Source: Microbacterium sp. MF43 (lineage in GTDB: Bacteria > Actinomycetota > Actinomycetes > Actinomycetales > Microbacteriaceae). Taken from it: a stretch of 64,000 nt of DNA. Shown here piece by piece: positions 10,964 through 19,738 of the stretch. The translations under genes and the position numbers were made by a program. Numbering within the stretch: the first letter of the stretch is position 1; the number at the start of each line of letters is the position of its first letter. The notes under the pieces are model-generated. The model searched no databases, was not told the origin of the DNA, and saw only the letters and a list, made by a program, of their open reading frames with translations. Location: positions 434,001-498,000 of the forward strand of contig NZ_JABBDY010000001.1 of assembly GCF_012847295.1 (NCBI RefSeq), in the 5' to 3' direction.

Positions 10964-11890
10964 ATGAAGGTCGGGCTCGACGTCGGCGGCACGAAGACCG
11001 ACGCGGTGGCCGTCGATGACTCCGGCACGATCGTCGGTCGCGTGCGCCTCGCAACCGGCTGGGGAGCGGATGCCGTGACCGCGACCGTCCTCGCGGCGGT
11101 GCGTGCGCTCGGCACCGACGCGGGGGTCGACGTGTCGGCCATCCGATCGGTCGGTGTCGGCATCCCCGGTCAGATCGATCCCGGAACGGGACGGGTCTCG
11201 CACGCGGTGAACCTCGGCGTCGAGGAGCTCGACATCGTCGCGGCGACGGCGCCCCATCTGGGCGTCACGGTGGGCGTCGAGAACGACGTCAAGGCAGCGG
11301 CGCTCGGCGCCTACGCCCTGCACGGCGGGTCGGGTTCGATGGGCTATCTCAACGTCGGCACCGGCATCGCTGCCGGCATCGTGACGGACGGGCGGCTGTG
11401 GCGGGGCGCCCGCGGCACAGCCGGCGAGGTCGGTCATATCTCCGTCGATCCGAACGGGCCGCTGTGCCGCTGCGGTCAGTTCGGCTGCATCGAGGCGTTC
11501 GCGGGCGGCGGTTCGATCGCCGAGCGCTGGGGCAAGGCAGGCGCGCTCCCGGTGCGCGACGTGTTCGACGCGGCCGATGCCGGAGATCCCCTCGCCCGCG
11601 AACTGCGCGGCGGCCTCGCCCGCGGCGTCGCAGCCGCGATCCGTGTACTGGTGCTGACGGCGGACGTCGATGTGGTCGTGCTCGGCGGGGGAGTGACGGC
11701 CCTGGGCGATCGCCTGATGAGCGACGTCACGGCCGAGCTCGCGGCCAGTGCCGAGGCATCCGCCTTCATGCGCTCGCTCCGACTCGAGGACCGTGTCGAG
11801 CTGCTTCCCGCCGGCTCACCGGCCGCCGCGCTCGGGGCTGCCCTCGTGGGTGCGTCCCGTGACACCGAAGGAGCTCTCGCCCATGGCTGA
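10964..11890 (+). CDS. ROK-family sugar kinase
   Basis: A 308-residue kinase without a DNA-binding domain. The phosphate loop is DVGGTKTD (residues 6-13), and the ROK zinc site CRCGQFGC occupies 168-175, preceded by GEVGHISVDP, which contains the sugar-contacting Glu-His. It probably phosphorylates GlcNAc, ManNAc or glucose arriving through the transporter. It overlaps nagB by eight bases, so the two are co-translated. With the BadF-type protein at the window start, this gives two candidate amino-sugar kinases. Confidence 0.9.
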   Translation: MKVGLDVGGTKTDAVAVDDSGTIVGRVRLATGWGADAVTATVLAAVRALGTDAGVDVSAIRSVGVGIPGQIDPGTGRVSHAVNLGVEELDIVAATAPHLGVTVGVENDVKAAALGAYALHGGSGSMGYLNVGTGIAAGIVTDGRLWRGARGTAGEVGHISVDPNGPLCRCGQFGCIEAFAGGGSIAERWGKAGALPVRDVFDAADAGDPLARELRGGLARGVAAAIRVLVLTADVDVVVLGGGVTALGDRLMSDVTAELAASAEASAFMRSLRLEDRVELLPAGSPAAALGAALVGASRDTEGALAHG

Positions 11891-12662
11891 GGTCGTCATC
11901 GTCCGCGATCACGCCGAGGCGGGGGAGCTCGTCGCCGACGCGATCGTGCGCCTGATCCGCGCCAACCCCGAAGCCGTGCTCGGGCTCGCGACGGGCTCCA
12001 CCCCGCTTCCCGTCTACGAGGCGCTGCGGCCCCGGCTCGGCGACCTCGACGCGAGTCGGATCCGCGGCTTCGCGCTCGACGAGTATGTCGGCCTGGACCC
12101 CGAGCATCCCGAGAGCTACCGCTCCGTGATCCGCCGCGAGGTGGTGGAGCCGCTCGGGCTCGATCCTGCGCTCGTGCGCGTGCCGGACGGGTCCCTCGAC
12201 GGCATCGAGCATGCCGGAGACGCGTACGAGCGGGCGCTCCGCGACGCGGGCGGGGTCGACCTGCAGCTGCTCGGCATCGGCACCGACGGCCACATCGGGT
12301 TCAACGAGCCGGGATCGTCGTTCGCGTCGCTGACGCGCGTGAAGACCCTCACCGCGCAGACACGCGCCGACAACGCGCGTTTCTTCGACTCGATCGACGA
12401 GGTGCCGCGCCACTGCATCACGCAGGGCCTCGGCACGATCCTGCGGGCCCGCCACCTGGTGCTGCTCGCGTTCGGCGAGGGCAAGGCCGACGCCGTCGCC
12501 GGTGCCGTCGAGGGGCCCGTGACCGCATCGCTGCCGGGGTCGGCGATCCAGCTGCATCCCCGTGCGACCGTGGTGGTCGACGAGGCGGCAGCCTCTCATC
12601 TCGCCTACGCCGACTACTACCGCTACACGTACGCCAACAAGCCCGACTGGCAGCTCATCTGA
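11883..12662 (+). CDS. nagB: glucosamine-6-phosphate deaminase
   Basis: A 259-residue NagB. Sequence blocks include GLATGSTPLPVYEAL (substrate phosphate binding), ALDEYVGLDPEHPESY, and GIGTDGHIGFNEPGSSF with the catalytic Asp/His pair. It converts glucosamine-6-phosphate to fructose-6-phosphate and ammonia, the last dedicated step of amino-sugar catabolism. The ATG at 11883 lies within the end of the ROK kinase gene; earlier in-frame starts would add residues unlike the family. NagA, which supplies its substrate, is on the opposite strand at 18.6 kb. Confidence 0.97.
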   Translation: MAEVVIVRDHAEAGELVADAIVRLIRANPEAVLGLATGSTPLPVYEALRPRLGDLDASRIRGFALDEYVGLDPEHPESYRSVIRREVVEPLGLDPALVRVPDGSLDGIEHAGDAYERALRDAGGVDLQLLGIGTDGHIGFNEPGSSFASLTRVKTLTAQTRADNARFFDSIDEVPRHCITQGLGTILRARHLVLLAFGEGKADAVAGAVEGPVTASLPGSAIQLHPRATVVVDEAAASHLAYADYYRYTYANKPDWQLI

Positions 12663-12711
12663 CCGCACGCCGCCGTCGACTCGGAAAGCGTCCGCCCGCT
12701 ACGCTGGCGCG

Positions 12712-13503
12712 ATGACGGATGCCTCGGGGCAGCGCAGCCCGCATCGTTCCCTCGTCCCACGTGTCATCCCCCGTGCGGGGAGGGGTCACGCCGAAACATC
12801 GCCGGGCGTGCGCCGCGCGCTCGGCACCCGCGACGGCCGTCTGGTGTTCATCATCGGCGGTGCGCTCATCACCGTTTCGGCCCTGGGCGGGCTCGTGGGC
12901 GCCGTCGCGCTGTACGCGACAGTGCGCTCCCTCTCGACAGGGGGCCCGATCGGCGGTGGGGAGGGGAGCCTCTTCGCCGACGCGCTGCTGCGCGGGATGT
13001 TCGCCGCGGCCGTGGTGCTGTTCGCGGTGGGGATCCGCGGCGAGGGGAGCGTGGTCGGGCGACGACCGGTCGGAACGATCGCGCTGATCGCGACAGCGGT
13101 GGCGTGGATGGTGCCGATCCTGCCGTCCGCGCTCCCGGCCGAGAGCTCGCTGGTCTGGTTCGCGGTGGGGCAGTGGGGAGTGGTCGTGGCAGGGACCGTC
13201 GCCGCCGTCGAGGTCATCCGCCTGCGCGCGGTCCGCGGATGGACGCGGTTCCTGCCCCTCGCTCTCGTGGTGGCTCAGCTGGCTCTCCAGCTGTCGATGC
13301 TCGTGATCCTCACGGCTCCCCTGGACAGCTGGAGCAGGCTCGGCTGGGCGGCGATGCTCGGCCTCTTCGGCTATCCCGCGGTGACGCTGATCACGCTCGC
13401 CATCGGCATCTGCGCCCTCGTCGCGGGGCTACGTGCCAGGCCCTCCGATGAGGTGTCTTCCGAGTTCACCGAGGACCGGGGCCGTGCGACGCCGGCCGGC
13501 TAG
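12712..13503 (+). CDS. integral membrane protein of unknown function
   Basis: A 263-residue protein with about 40 hydrophilic N-terminal residues followed by six or so hydrophobic helices in pairs (LVFIIGGALITVSALGGLVG, LLRGMFAAAVVLFAVGI, TIALIATAVAWMVPILP and so on) and a charged C-terminal tail. No catalytic motif or known family was recognised. The ATG at 12712 is preceded by only a weak ribosome site. It follows nagB by 49 bases and may be read from the same transcript, though nothing links it functionally. Confidence 0.7.
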   Translation: MTDASGQRSPHRSLVPRVIPRAGRGHAETSPGVRRALGTRDGRLVFIIGGALITVSALGGLVGAVALYATVRSLSTGGPIGGGEGSLFADALLRGMFAAAVVLFAVGIRGEGSVVGRRPVGTIALIATAVAWMVPILPSALPAESSLVWFAVGQWGVVVAGTVAAVEVIRLRAVRGWTRFLPLALVVAQLALQLSMLVILTAPLDSWSRLGWAAMLGLFGYPAVTLITLAIGICALVAGLRARPSDEVSSEFTEDRGRATPAG

Positions 13504-13508
13504 CGCCG

Positions 13509-13916
13509 TCAGCGCTCGCGCCAGGCGAGCGCGAGCAGCTGATTGCGACTGAGGGGTGCCAGCGGCGTGGCGTCGACGTCATCGGGAGTGAGCCACCGCA
13601 GCTCGGCGATCTCGGCGCCGGCGACGGCGCGGCCGTCGCTCAACCGAAGTGCGAACGCATCCGCGACCACGACGTGCCCCGGCTCGTTGGCCGCGGCATC
13701 CGTGAACCGTCCCAGCGGCACGAAAGAGCCCGCCTCCGCGACGATGCCCGTTTCTTCGCGCACCTCGCGCACGACGGCGTCGAGGGCGCTCTCGCCCGGG
13801 TCCGGCTTGCCGCCGGGCTGCTGGAACACCTCGGCGCCGTGCTTGCGGACGACGAGCGCCCGGCCGTCGGCGTCGGTGACGACCGCGGCGCTCACGTGCA
13901 CGACGGGATGGCTCAC
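13509..13916 (-). CDS. Nudix hydrolase
   Basis: A 135-residue protein with a complete Nudix box at residues 36-58 (G36, E42, R50, E51, E54, E55, G57), which binds Mg and hydrolyses a nucleoside-diphosphate-linked substrate. Preceding strands (SAAVVTDADGRALVVRKH) and the FQQPGGK lead-in fit small house-cleaning MutT-like enzymes. The GTG at 13916 overlaps the upstream oxidase stop as GTGA, so the two are translationally coupled. The substrate is unknown; the tail DVDATPLAPLSRNQLLALAW is typical of small actinobacterial members. Confidence 0.88.
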   Translation of the reverse strand: MSHPVVHVSAAVVTDADGRALVVRKHGAEVFQQPGGKPDPGESALDAVVREVREETGIVAEAGSFVPLGRFTDAAANEPGHVVVADAFALRLSDGRAVAGAEIAELRWLTPDDVDATPLAPLSRNQLLALAWRER

Positions 13917-15301
13917 CTCGTGAAGACCTTGCCGGGGTTGAGGATGCCCTGCGGGTCGAAGACCCGAGTGATCTGCCGTTGCAGCTCCCACTGGTCGTCG
14001 CCCAGCTCGTCGGCCAGCCAGCGGCGCTTGAGGACGCCGACGCCGTGCTCTCCGGTGAGGGTGCCTCCGAGGCGCAGAGCCGCGCGGAAGAGGTCGTCGG
14101 CCGCCCGCCAGATGTGCTCGGGCGCCTCGACGACGCCGAATTCGTCCGGCTCCGCGTCGAAGACGAAGTTGGGGTGCAGGTTGCCGTCGCCCGCGTGCGC
14201 CACGGTGGGGATCGCCACTGCGTGCTCGCGTTCGACGCGAGCGATCTCGTCGAACATGGCGGGCAGGGCGCTGCGCGGCACGGAGACATCCTCGATCAGG
14301 GTCGTACCGAGCCGCTCCATCGCGGGGTGCATCGATCGGCGGATCGCGAGGAGCCGCTCTCCCTCGTTCCGGTCGTGCGACAGAGCCACGCTCCCGCCTG
14401 AGCCTCGCAGCACGTCGGCGATGGCGTCGGCCTCGACGGTGGCGGCGGGGCCATCGGTCTGGATCGTCAGCTGGGCGGCGCCCGCCGTGGGCGGGTCGAG
14501 CGACAGCAGCGCGTGGACGGCAGCGAGCGACGCCGCATCCATGAGCTCCATGATCGCCGGCTGGACCCCGGACGCGGTGACGGCGGCGGATGCCTCGGCC
14601 GCGGCCCGCACGTTCGGGAAGGTGGCCGCGATCGTGCAGACGTCTCCGGCGATCAGCCGCCTGAGCTTGAGGGTCGCTCCGACGATGACGCCGAGGGTCC
14701 CCTCGGAGCCGATGACGAGCGAGGTGAGGTCGAGCCCCGTGACCCCCTTGACGGTGCGATGGCCGAGCCGGAGAAGCCGGCCGTCCGCCAGCACGAGGTC
14801 CACGCCGAGGACGGCGTCGCGGACGACGCCGTACTTCGCGCACAGCAGGCCTCCGGCACCGGTGGCGATGTTGCCCCCGACGGTCGAGATCGCGCGGCTC
14901 GCGGGGTCGGGCGCCCACCACAGGCCGTGGTCGGCCAGGGCGGCGTTCAGGTCTCCGTTGAGGATGCCGGGCTCGACGACCGCGAGCAGATCGTCGGGGC
15001 GCACCTCGAGGATGCGATCCATGCCGCGAACCGACAGGGCGATCTCGCCGTCTCCAGCGTTCGCGCCGCCGGCGAGCCCCGTCGCCGCGCCTCGGGTGAC
15101 GACCGGTGTGCCGGTCGCCGAGGCGATCCGGAGCGTCTGCTGGACGTCGGCGACCGAGCGGGCGTTGACGACGGCGAGGGGTGTGCCGGAGGCCACGTGA
15201 CCGGACAGGTCGGCGCGTGCGGCTCGTCGGGCGGTCGCGGAGGTGTCGACACGCTCGCCGAGGGCGGCGCGCAGCCTCGCAACGACGCCGGAGTCGCTCA
15301 A
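13913..15301 (-). CDS. FAD-linked oxidase, GlcD/D-lactate dehydrogenase type
   Basis: A 462-residue flavoprotein with an N-terminal PCMH FAD-binding domain (GTPVVTRGAATGLAGGANAG and VEPGILNGDLNAAL) and a C-terminal cap. The cap has HAGDGNLHPNFVFD, the histidine-rich motif of glycolate and D-2-hydroxyacid dehydrogenases. It probably oxidises glycolate, D-lactate or a related 2-hydroxy acid, passing electrons to quinone. The start is TTG 15301, whose TTGA overlaps the stop of the upstream membrane gene. This gives the usual family length and avoids a long non-homologous N-terminus. Confidence 0.88.
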   Translation of the reverse strand: MSDSGVVARLRAALGERVDTSATARRAARADLSGHVASGTPLAVVNARSVADVQQTLRIASATGTPVVTRGAATGLAGGANAGDGEIALSVRGMDRILEVRPDDLLAVVEPGILNGDLNAALADHGLWWAPDPASRAISTVGGNIATGAGGLLCAKYGVVRDAVLGVDLVLADGRLLRLGHRTVKGVTGLDLTSLVIGSEGTLGVIVGATLKLRRLIAGDVCTIAATFPNVRAAAEASAAVTASGVQPAIMELMDAASLAAVHALLSLDPPTAGAAQLTIQTDGPAATVEADAIADVLRGSGGSVALSHDRNEGERLLAIRRSMHPAMERLGTTLIEDVSVPRSALPAMFDEIARVEREHAVAIPTVAHAGDGNLHPNFVFDAEPDEFGVVEAPEHIWRAADDLFRAALRLGGTLTGEHGVGVLKRRWLADELGDDQWELQRQITRVFDPQGILNPGKVFTR

Positions 15302-15681
15302 GCGAGGCGTCGCCGTCCGGCGATCACGCCGATCGTCACCGCGATCACCCCGAACACGAGTCCGACCCAGGCCTGACCCATCGCCCACCAGGCGATGGTG
15401 GCGGCAGCGTACACGAGGAGCTCCACGAAGGCGCGCACGAACGGGTGCACGGTGAGGACCGCGCGCGGCGAGACGAAGAGCGCCCACACGAGGATGGCGA
15501 GGACCGGTGCGCCGATCCCGGCGACGATGTTCCACGGGAACGGCCACGACACGAAGCCCCAGATGGCGAGCGTGGCGAAAGCGAACAGTTCGCAGAGGAA
15601 CGCGAGGATGTCGATCGCCGACAGCGGTGCACGGGTGCCGGGCGCGCGCTCGCCGGCAGAGGGGCGGACGGAGTCGGGCAT
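15298..15681 (-). CDS. YrdB-like small membrane protein (DUF2568-type)
   Basis: A 127-residue protein with four hydrophobic helices separated by short loops. Features such as FLCELFAFATLAIWGF and GIGAPVLAILVWALFVSPRA resemble the YrdB/DUF2568 family of uncharacterised bacterial membrane proteins. The ATG at 15681 is the first codon giving this topology. It is the first gene of a three-gene minus-strand unit with the FAD oxidase and Nudix hydrolase, joined by stop-start overlaps. Its own stop overlaps the TTG start of the oxidase. Confidence 0.75.
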   Translation of the reverse strand: MPDSVRPSAGERAPGTRAPLSAIDILAFLCELFAFATLAIWGFVSWPFPWNIVAGIGAPVLAILVWALFVSPRAVLTVHPFVRAFVELLVYAAATIAWWAMGQAWVGLVFGVIAVTIGVIAGRRRLA

Positions 15682-15691
15682 GCCCTCCAGT

Positions 15692-18178
15692 TTAGGCGCC
15701 GACCGTCGACGACTCCTCCGCGCCGCCCATGCGCAGGGGTGCTCCGCCGGACGCCGGTGCTCCACCCGATCGTGATTCCGCCCTCGCGTCATCGGCGCGC
15801 GAGGGTCCGGTGTCCGCGCGCTCGGGCTTGGACGGGCTCGGCCGGGCTGCGGTCGACCCGACACCCGAGGTCGCGGCTGAGAGGCCGGGGGCGATGGGTG
15901 CGGCCGGTGTTTCGAGGTGCGGTGTGGCGCCCCGATCGGGTGCCGCACTGTCAGGCAGGTCTGTCAGGGGGGCCCGCGGCGCGGGTTCGAACGATGAATC
16001 ACCGGGGTTCGAAGCGGCGCCGCCACGCGCAGCTGCGGAGTGCGCGTGCGCGGCGGCCGCTCCCTGGCTCGAGTTCGCAGCCTTCCGCTCCGGATCCGCG
16101 CCGTCCGCAGCCGTCTCCGGCCCGGACCCGTCGGCGCGGGGCGCGTGGCCGTTCGTCTCTCCCGCAGGCGCCGCACTCGACGCGACGGCGCTCGACCTGG
16201 AGGCACTCGATCCGCTGCTGCCCGGGGCGGAACCCGCGCCCGTCGCCTGCGCGGCCGCAGCGCTCGATCCTCCGCGGGAGTCGTCGGCGGATCCGACGCC
16301 ACCTGCGGGAGCGGCCGCCGAGCGCCCCGGCGCCTCCGCATCGGACAACGGTCCGCCCTGCGCGACGAGGATCGCGGGTGTGAATCCCGCGCCCGGGGCC
16401 GGTGCGCTCTCCGGCTTGCTGCCGCCGCTGTTCGCGTTGCCGCTCTGGGGCGTGCCGTTGTTGACCCCGGTATCGGCGTCATTGCCGTTGCCGGCGTTTC
16501 CGTTGCCGGAGTATCCGTTCCCGTCATTGCCGTTGCCGGCGTTTCCGTTGCCTCCTGTGGCGGGGCTGCCGTCGCCGGCGTTTCCGTTGCCGGGGTTGCT
16601 GTTGCCGGCACCCCCGTTCCCCGGTGCTGCCGGAGCCCCCGCCGATGAGTCGCCGCCTGGCTCCTGCGGGTCGGGATCAGTGCCGCCCGGCGCCTCGGCG
16701 GGGCCGTCGCCGCCGGCACTCCCGTTCGCCGGGTTCCCTTCGTTGCCGACGCCGTTGTTGCTCCCGCCGTCGACGGCCCGTCCACCCTCCGGCCCTGATG
16801 GATCCTGGGCGGGATCGGGCGGGAACGGCGGAATGTCGGTCGGTGACGGCCCCTCGGGGAGTTCGTCGGGGACCGCGGCCTCGGCGATCATGTCCAGCGG
16901 GGTGCCTGCGTCGTCCTGGGGTGCGGCCACCGCGCGGATCGAATACGGCTCGGGCGCGGCATCCGTCGACTCCTGCATGCCCGGCAGGGCGACGGCTGCA
17001 GCGACCGTCCCCGCCACCACGAGACTCGCCGCGGCCATGCCGGCGATACCGGCGCCGCTCAGGACACCGCCCGCCGCGAGGCCGGTCGCCGTCGCTGCCC
17101 CCGCCGTCGTCACGCCGGCGACGACACCCGCCGAGCCGACCGCGGCAGCACCGGCGGTCGTACTCGCGCCGGCGGCTGCGGACCCGGCCGCCGCGACCGA
17201 GCCGGCCGCTGCCGACCCGGTCGACGCACTCGCCGAGGTGCCTGCGCCGACGAGCGATCCCGCACCCGCTCCACTCGCGCCCACGCCGCCGGCGACACTC
17301 ACCGTGCCTTCGACGACGGACGACGGCATCGCGGCCAGCGCGATGGCCGGCGCGCCGTTCTGCAGAGAGGCCAGGTAGCCCGAGGCGCCGGCGACGCCCA
17401 CCGTCAGAGGGATGAGCACGAGTGCGAGCCTGCTCGAGACCTCCTTCGCCTCGCTCGCCACGATCGCGCAGCGCGCGCAGGAGGCGAGGTGGGCTTCCAG
17501 ACGGGCGCGGTCCCGCCTCCCGATGTTGTTGCGGGAGTATGCGCCGAGACGCGCGATCGTCCACGCGCAGTCGGAGTCGTCGGCGACGGAACGCAGGTGC
17601 GCCTGGATCCAGGCCTCGCGAAGGCCCTCCCGCGCGCGGAACGTCAATTGGGCGACCGCGGTCGGCTTCATCCCGAGGAGCGGGGCCATCTCGGCGGGCT
17701 TCATTCCCTCGATCTCGGAGTACCAGAGCACTTCCTGCCACCTCGTCGGGAGGCTGCGGAACGCCTGATGCGTCAAGCCGCGGTCGAGGGAATCCGCCGT
17801 CGCCTGCTCGGTGGTCGCCGGATCCTCCATCGTCTCGAGCTCGTCGATCGCGGTCTCGCGCCGTACTCTGCCCCAACCCGCCGCCGTGTTGCGGATGCTC
17901 GTGAAGAGATACGCGCGGAACGAGCCGGTCGGGCCGCCGCCCTTGAGGATCGACTGGTAGATGCGGGTGTACGCCTCCTGGACGAGGTCGTCGGCATCGG
18001 TGCCGGGCGAGACGTTGCGCGCGACGGTGATGCCCGACCGGTAGTGCCGGCGCCACAGCTCCCCGAACGCGAACGTGTCACCGGAGCGCGTGCGCAGCAC
18101 CAGGTCGGCGTCACCCTGCAGGTCTGCCTCGCGGCTCGCCGTCGAGCCGCCGTCCGGCGTCTCATCCTCGTCGATCAC
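15692..18178 (-). CDS. sigma-70 factor fused to a zinc anti-sigma-like domain, membrane segments and an Asn/Gly-rich tail
   Basis: An 828-residue composite protein. Residues ~25-97 form sigma region 2 (DADDLVQEAYTRIYQ, FRAYLFTSIRNTA) and ~135-195 sigma region 4 (LPTRWQEVLWYSEIEGMKPA). Directly after comes a zf-HC2/anti-sigma zinc motif: Cys204, His230, Cys234, Cys237 (H-x3-C-x2-C). A hydrophobic helix at 251-272 and an Ala/Gly-rich region ending in another helix (~378-400) follow. The rest is low-complexity Pro/Gly/Asn/Ser/Ala, with GNGNAGNGND-type repeats around 472-585. The GTG at 18178 follows GGGGGAG. Family logic suggests a self-inhibited, membrane-tethered sigma factor; the trigger is unknown. 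Confidence 0.8.
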   Translation of the reverse strand: MIDEDETPDGGSTASREADLQGDADLVLRTRSGDTFAFGELWRRHYRSGITVARNVSPGTDADDLVQEAYTRIYQSILKGGGPTGSFRAYLFTSIRNTAAGWGRVRRETAIDELETMEDPATTEQATADSLDRGLTHQAFRSLPTRWQEVLWYSEIEGMKPAEMAPLLGMKPTAVAQLTFRAREGLREAWIQAHLRSVADDSDCAWTIARLGAYSRNNIGRRDRARLEAHLASCARCAIVASEAKEVSSRLALVLIPLTVGVAGASGYLASLQNGAPAIALAAMPSSVVEGTVSVAGGVGASGAGAGSLVGAGTSASASTGSAAAGSVAAAGSAAAGASTTAGAAAVGSAGVVAGVTTAGAATATGLAAGGVLSGAGIAGMAAASLVVAGTVAAAVALPGMQESTDAAPEPYSIRAVAAPQDDAGTPLDMIAEAAVPDELPEGPSPTDIPPFPPDPAQDPSGPEGGRAVDGGSNNGVGNEGNPANGSAGGDGPAEAPGGTDPDPQEPGGDSSAGAPAAPGNGGAGNSNPGNGNAGDGSPATGGNGNAGNGNDGNGYSGNGNAGNGNDADTGVNNGTPQSGNANSGGSKPESAPAPGAGFTPAILVAQGGPLSDAEAPGRSAAAPAGGVGSADDSRGGSSAAAAQATGAGSAPGSSGSSASRSSAVASSAAPAGETNGHAPRADGSGPETAADGADPERKAANSSQGAAAAHAHSAAARGGAASNPGDSSFEPAPRAPLTDLPDSAAPDRGATPHLETPAAPIAPGLSAATSGVGSTAARPSPSKPERADTGPSRADDARAESRSGGAPASGGAPLRMGGAEESSTVGA

Positions 18179-18530
18179 GTTCTCCCCCGGTGGCTGGGTG
18201 GTCGTGAACGCTCCCCCAGCGGCGGCCCCAGCCCATGCGAGCCGTTCGGGCGGCCCTGCGTTTTCCCATTCTGACCTCGAACGGCCGATTTGGCCAGAGG
18301 CTGCACGGGCAGCGGTAAGGGATCGCAGGGCGCGCACATCGAGGCGATGTCTCGACTCCTGCCGGGGGTTTTCTTCGAACTCGCGTAATAGAACCCCTGT
18401 GCTCCCGTCTCATCAGTCAGAGACGATGTTCGTCGCTTTCGTGGGGATCAGGCGAACACCGGCCGTGAGGCGGAGCTCGGTGGGAACTCGGGGGAGGGAC
18501 CACCGGCTCCGCCCCTACTCCGGAGTCTTT
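18179..18530. other. non-coding stretch upstream of the sigma-factor gene
   Basis: About 350 bases without a convincing gene. The reading frame of the sigma factor stays open upstream but has no good ribosome site and an unconserved look. The region presumably holds the promoter of the sigma-fusion gene on the minus strand. I could not identify clear -35/-10 boxes, and no RNA motif was recognised. Confidence 0.5.
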
Positions 18531-18604
18531 GGCCGCTGAGGGGGGATCAGCGGCCCTCCTGTGCTCCGTCCGCCGCGCGACGCCCCGGGTTGCGCGGCGG
18601 ACGG
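18531..18604 (-). terminator. tandem hairpins after nagA
   Basis: Reading the minus strand from nagA, a 13-bp perfect stem (18566-18578 with 18592-18604, 13-nt loop) is followed by a 9-bp stem (18531-18539 with 18547-18555). AAAG follows the second hairpin. The pair starts seven bases past the nagA stop and should end the hexosaminidase-nagA transcript. Confidence 0.8.
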
Positions 18605-18610
18605 CCTGGC

Positions 18611-19738
18611 TCAGACCTCAGCGCCGCCGACCCACACGCGGGTGACGTGCAGGCTCTCGTCGAGCAGCACCGCGTCGGCGGGCGAGCCGACAGCGAGGCG
18701 ACCGAGGTCATCCCGCCCGATCGCGCGCGCCGGGACCGCTGTCGCCGACCGCAGGGCGTCCTGCCGGGCGACCCCGGTCGCGACCACGCGACGCACGGCT
18801 TCCGCCTGCGTCAGCGTCGAGCCGGCGATGGAGGACCCGTCCGCGAGCATCGCCACGCCGTCCGTCACCCTGACGTCCAGGCCGCCCAGCAGGTAGTGGC
18901 CGTCGCTCGCGCCGGCAGCCGACATGGCGTCGGTGACGAGCGCCACGCGGTCGGCCGCGGCGGCGAACACCGTGGCGATGACGTCGAGGTCGACGTGCAC
19001 GCCGTCCGCGATGAGCTCGAGCGTCACGCGGTGATCCCGCAGTGCCGCGATCACGGGCCCGGGCGCACGATGGTGGATGCCCGGCATCGCGTTGAAGGCG
19101 TGCGTGAGCAGCGACGCACCCGCGTCGAAGGAGCGCTTGGCCGTGGCGGCGTCGGCATCGGTGTGGCCGATCGCGACGATCACGCCGGCATCCACGAAGC
19201 GCGCGATCGCGTCATCGGCGCCCGGCAGCTCCGGCGCGAGGGTGACCTGGCGGATGGTGCCGCGTCCTGCTTCGAGCAGGAGGTCGACGGATGCCGCGTC
19301 CGGCGCCCGTAGCAGGGCCTCGGTGTGCGCGCCCTTGTGCCCCGGATCGAGGAACGGCCCCTCCAGGTGCGAGCCCAGGATCGTGCGATCGGCGTCGGCG
19401 AGGTCGGCGATCATCGCCGCGCGTACGGCGAGGTCGGGGATCGACGCCGTCACCAGGGAGACGACGGAGCTGGTGGTCCCGTGGGCGCGGTGCAGCGCCC
19501 GCGCTGCGAGGACGGCGTCGGCGCCGTCGTCGAAGCTGAAGCCCGCGCCGCCGTGGCAGTGGATGTCGACGAAGCCGGGGGCGAGGCATCCGCCCCCGCC
19601 GTCCACGACGTCATCGGCGGCCGGCCGCGAGGTGCCGGAGCCGACGGCTGCCACGCGCCCGCCGTCGAACAGGATCCATGCGTCGTCGGTCGTCCGCCCG
19701 TCGTCGGCCAGCCGCACCGAATGGATGAGCGTGCTCAC
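18611..19738 (-). CDS. nagA: N-acetylglucosamine-6-phosphate deacetylase
   Basis: A 375-residue amidohydrolase. The metal and active-site motifs are present in order: PGFVDIHCHGGAG, LGSHLEGPFLDP, AIGHTDADAATA and LVTDAMSAAGASDG with the catalytic Asp. It hydrolyses GlcNAc-6-phosphate to glucosamine-6-phosphate and acetate, feeding NagB at 11.9 kb. The GTG at 19738 overlaps the hexosaminidase stop as GTGA, so extracellular release and intracellular deacetylation are encoded in one coupled operon. Tandem hairpins follow the gene. Confidence 0.96.
   Translation of the reverse strand: MSTLIHSVRLADDGRTTDDAWILFDGGRVAAVGSGTSRPAADDVVDGGGGCLAPGFVDIHCHGGAGFSFDDGADAVLAARALHRAHGTTSSVVSLVTASIPDLAVRAAMIADLADADRTILGSHLEGPFLDPGHKGAHTEALLRAPDAASVDLLLEAGRGTIRQVTLAPELPGADDAIARFVDAGVIVAIGHTDADAATAKRSFDAGASLLTHAFNAMPGIHHRAPGPVIAALRDHRVTLELIADGVHVDLDVIATVFAAAADRVALVTDAMSAAGASDGHYLLGGLDVRVTDGVAMLADGSSIAGSTLTQAEAVRRVVATGVARQDALRSATAVPARAIGRDDLGRLAVGSPADAVLLDESLHVTRVWVGGAEV

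Noticed and set aside
15729-17378. A 549-residue Ala/Pro/Gly-rich plus-strand frame over the sigma fusion
   Set aside because: It is the antisense of a low-complexity region; the minus strand carries clear sigma and zinc motifs.
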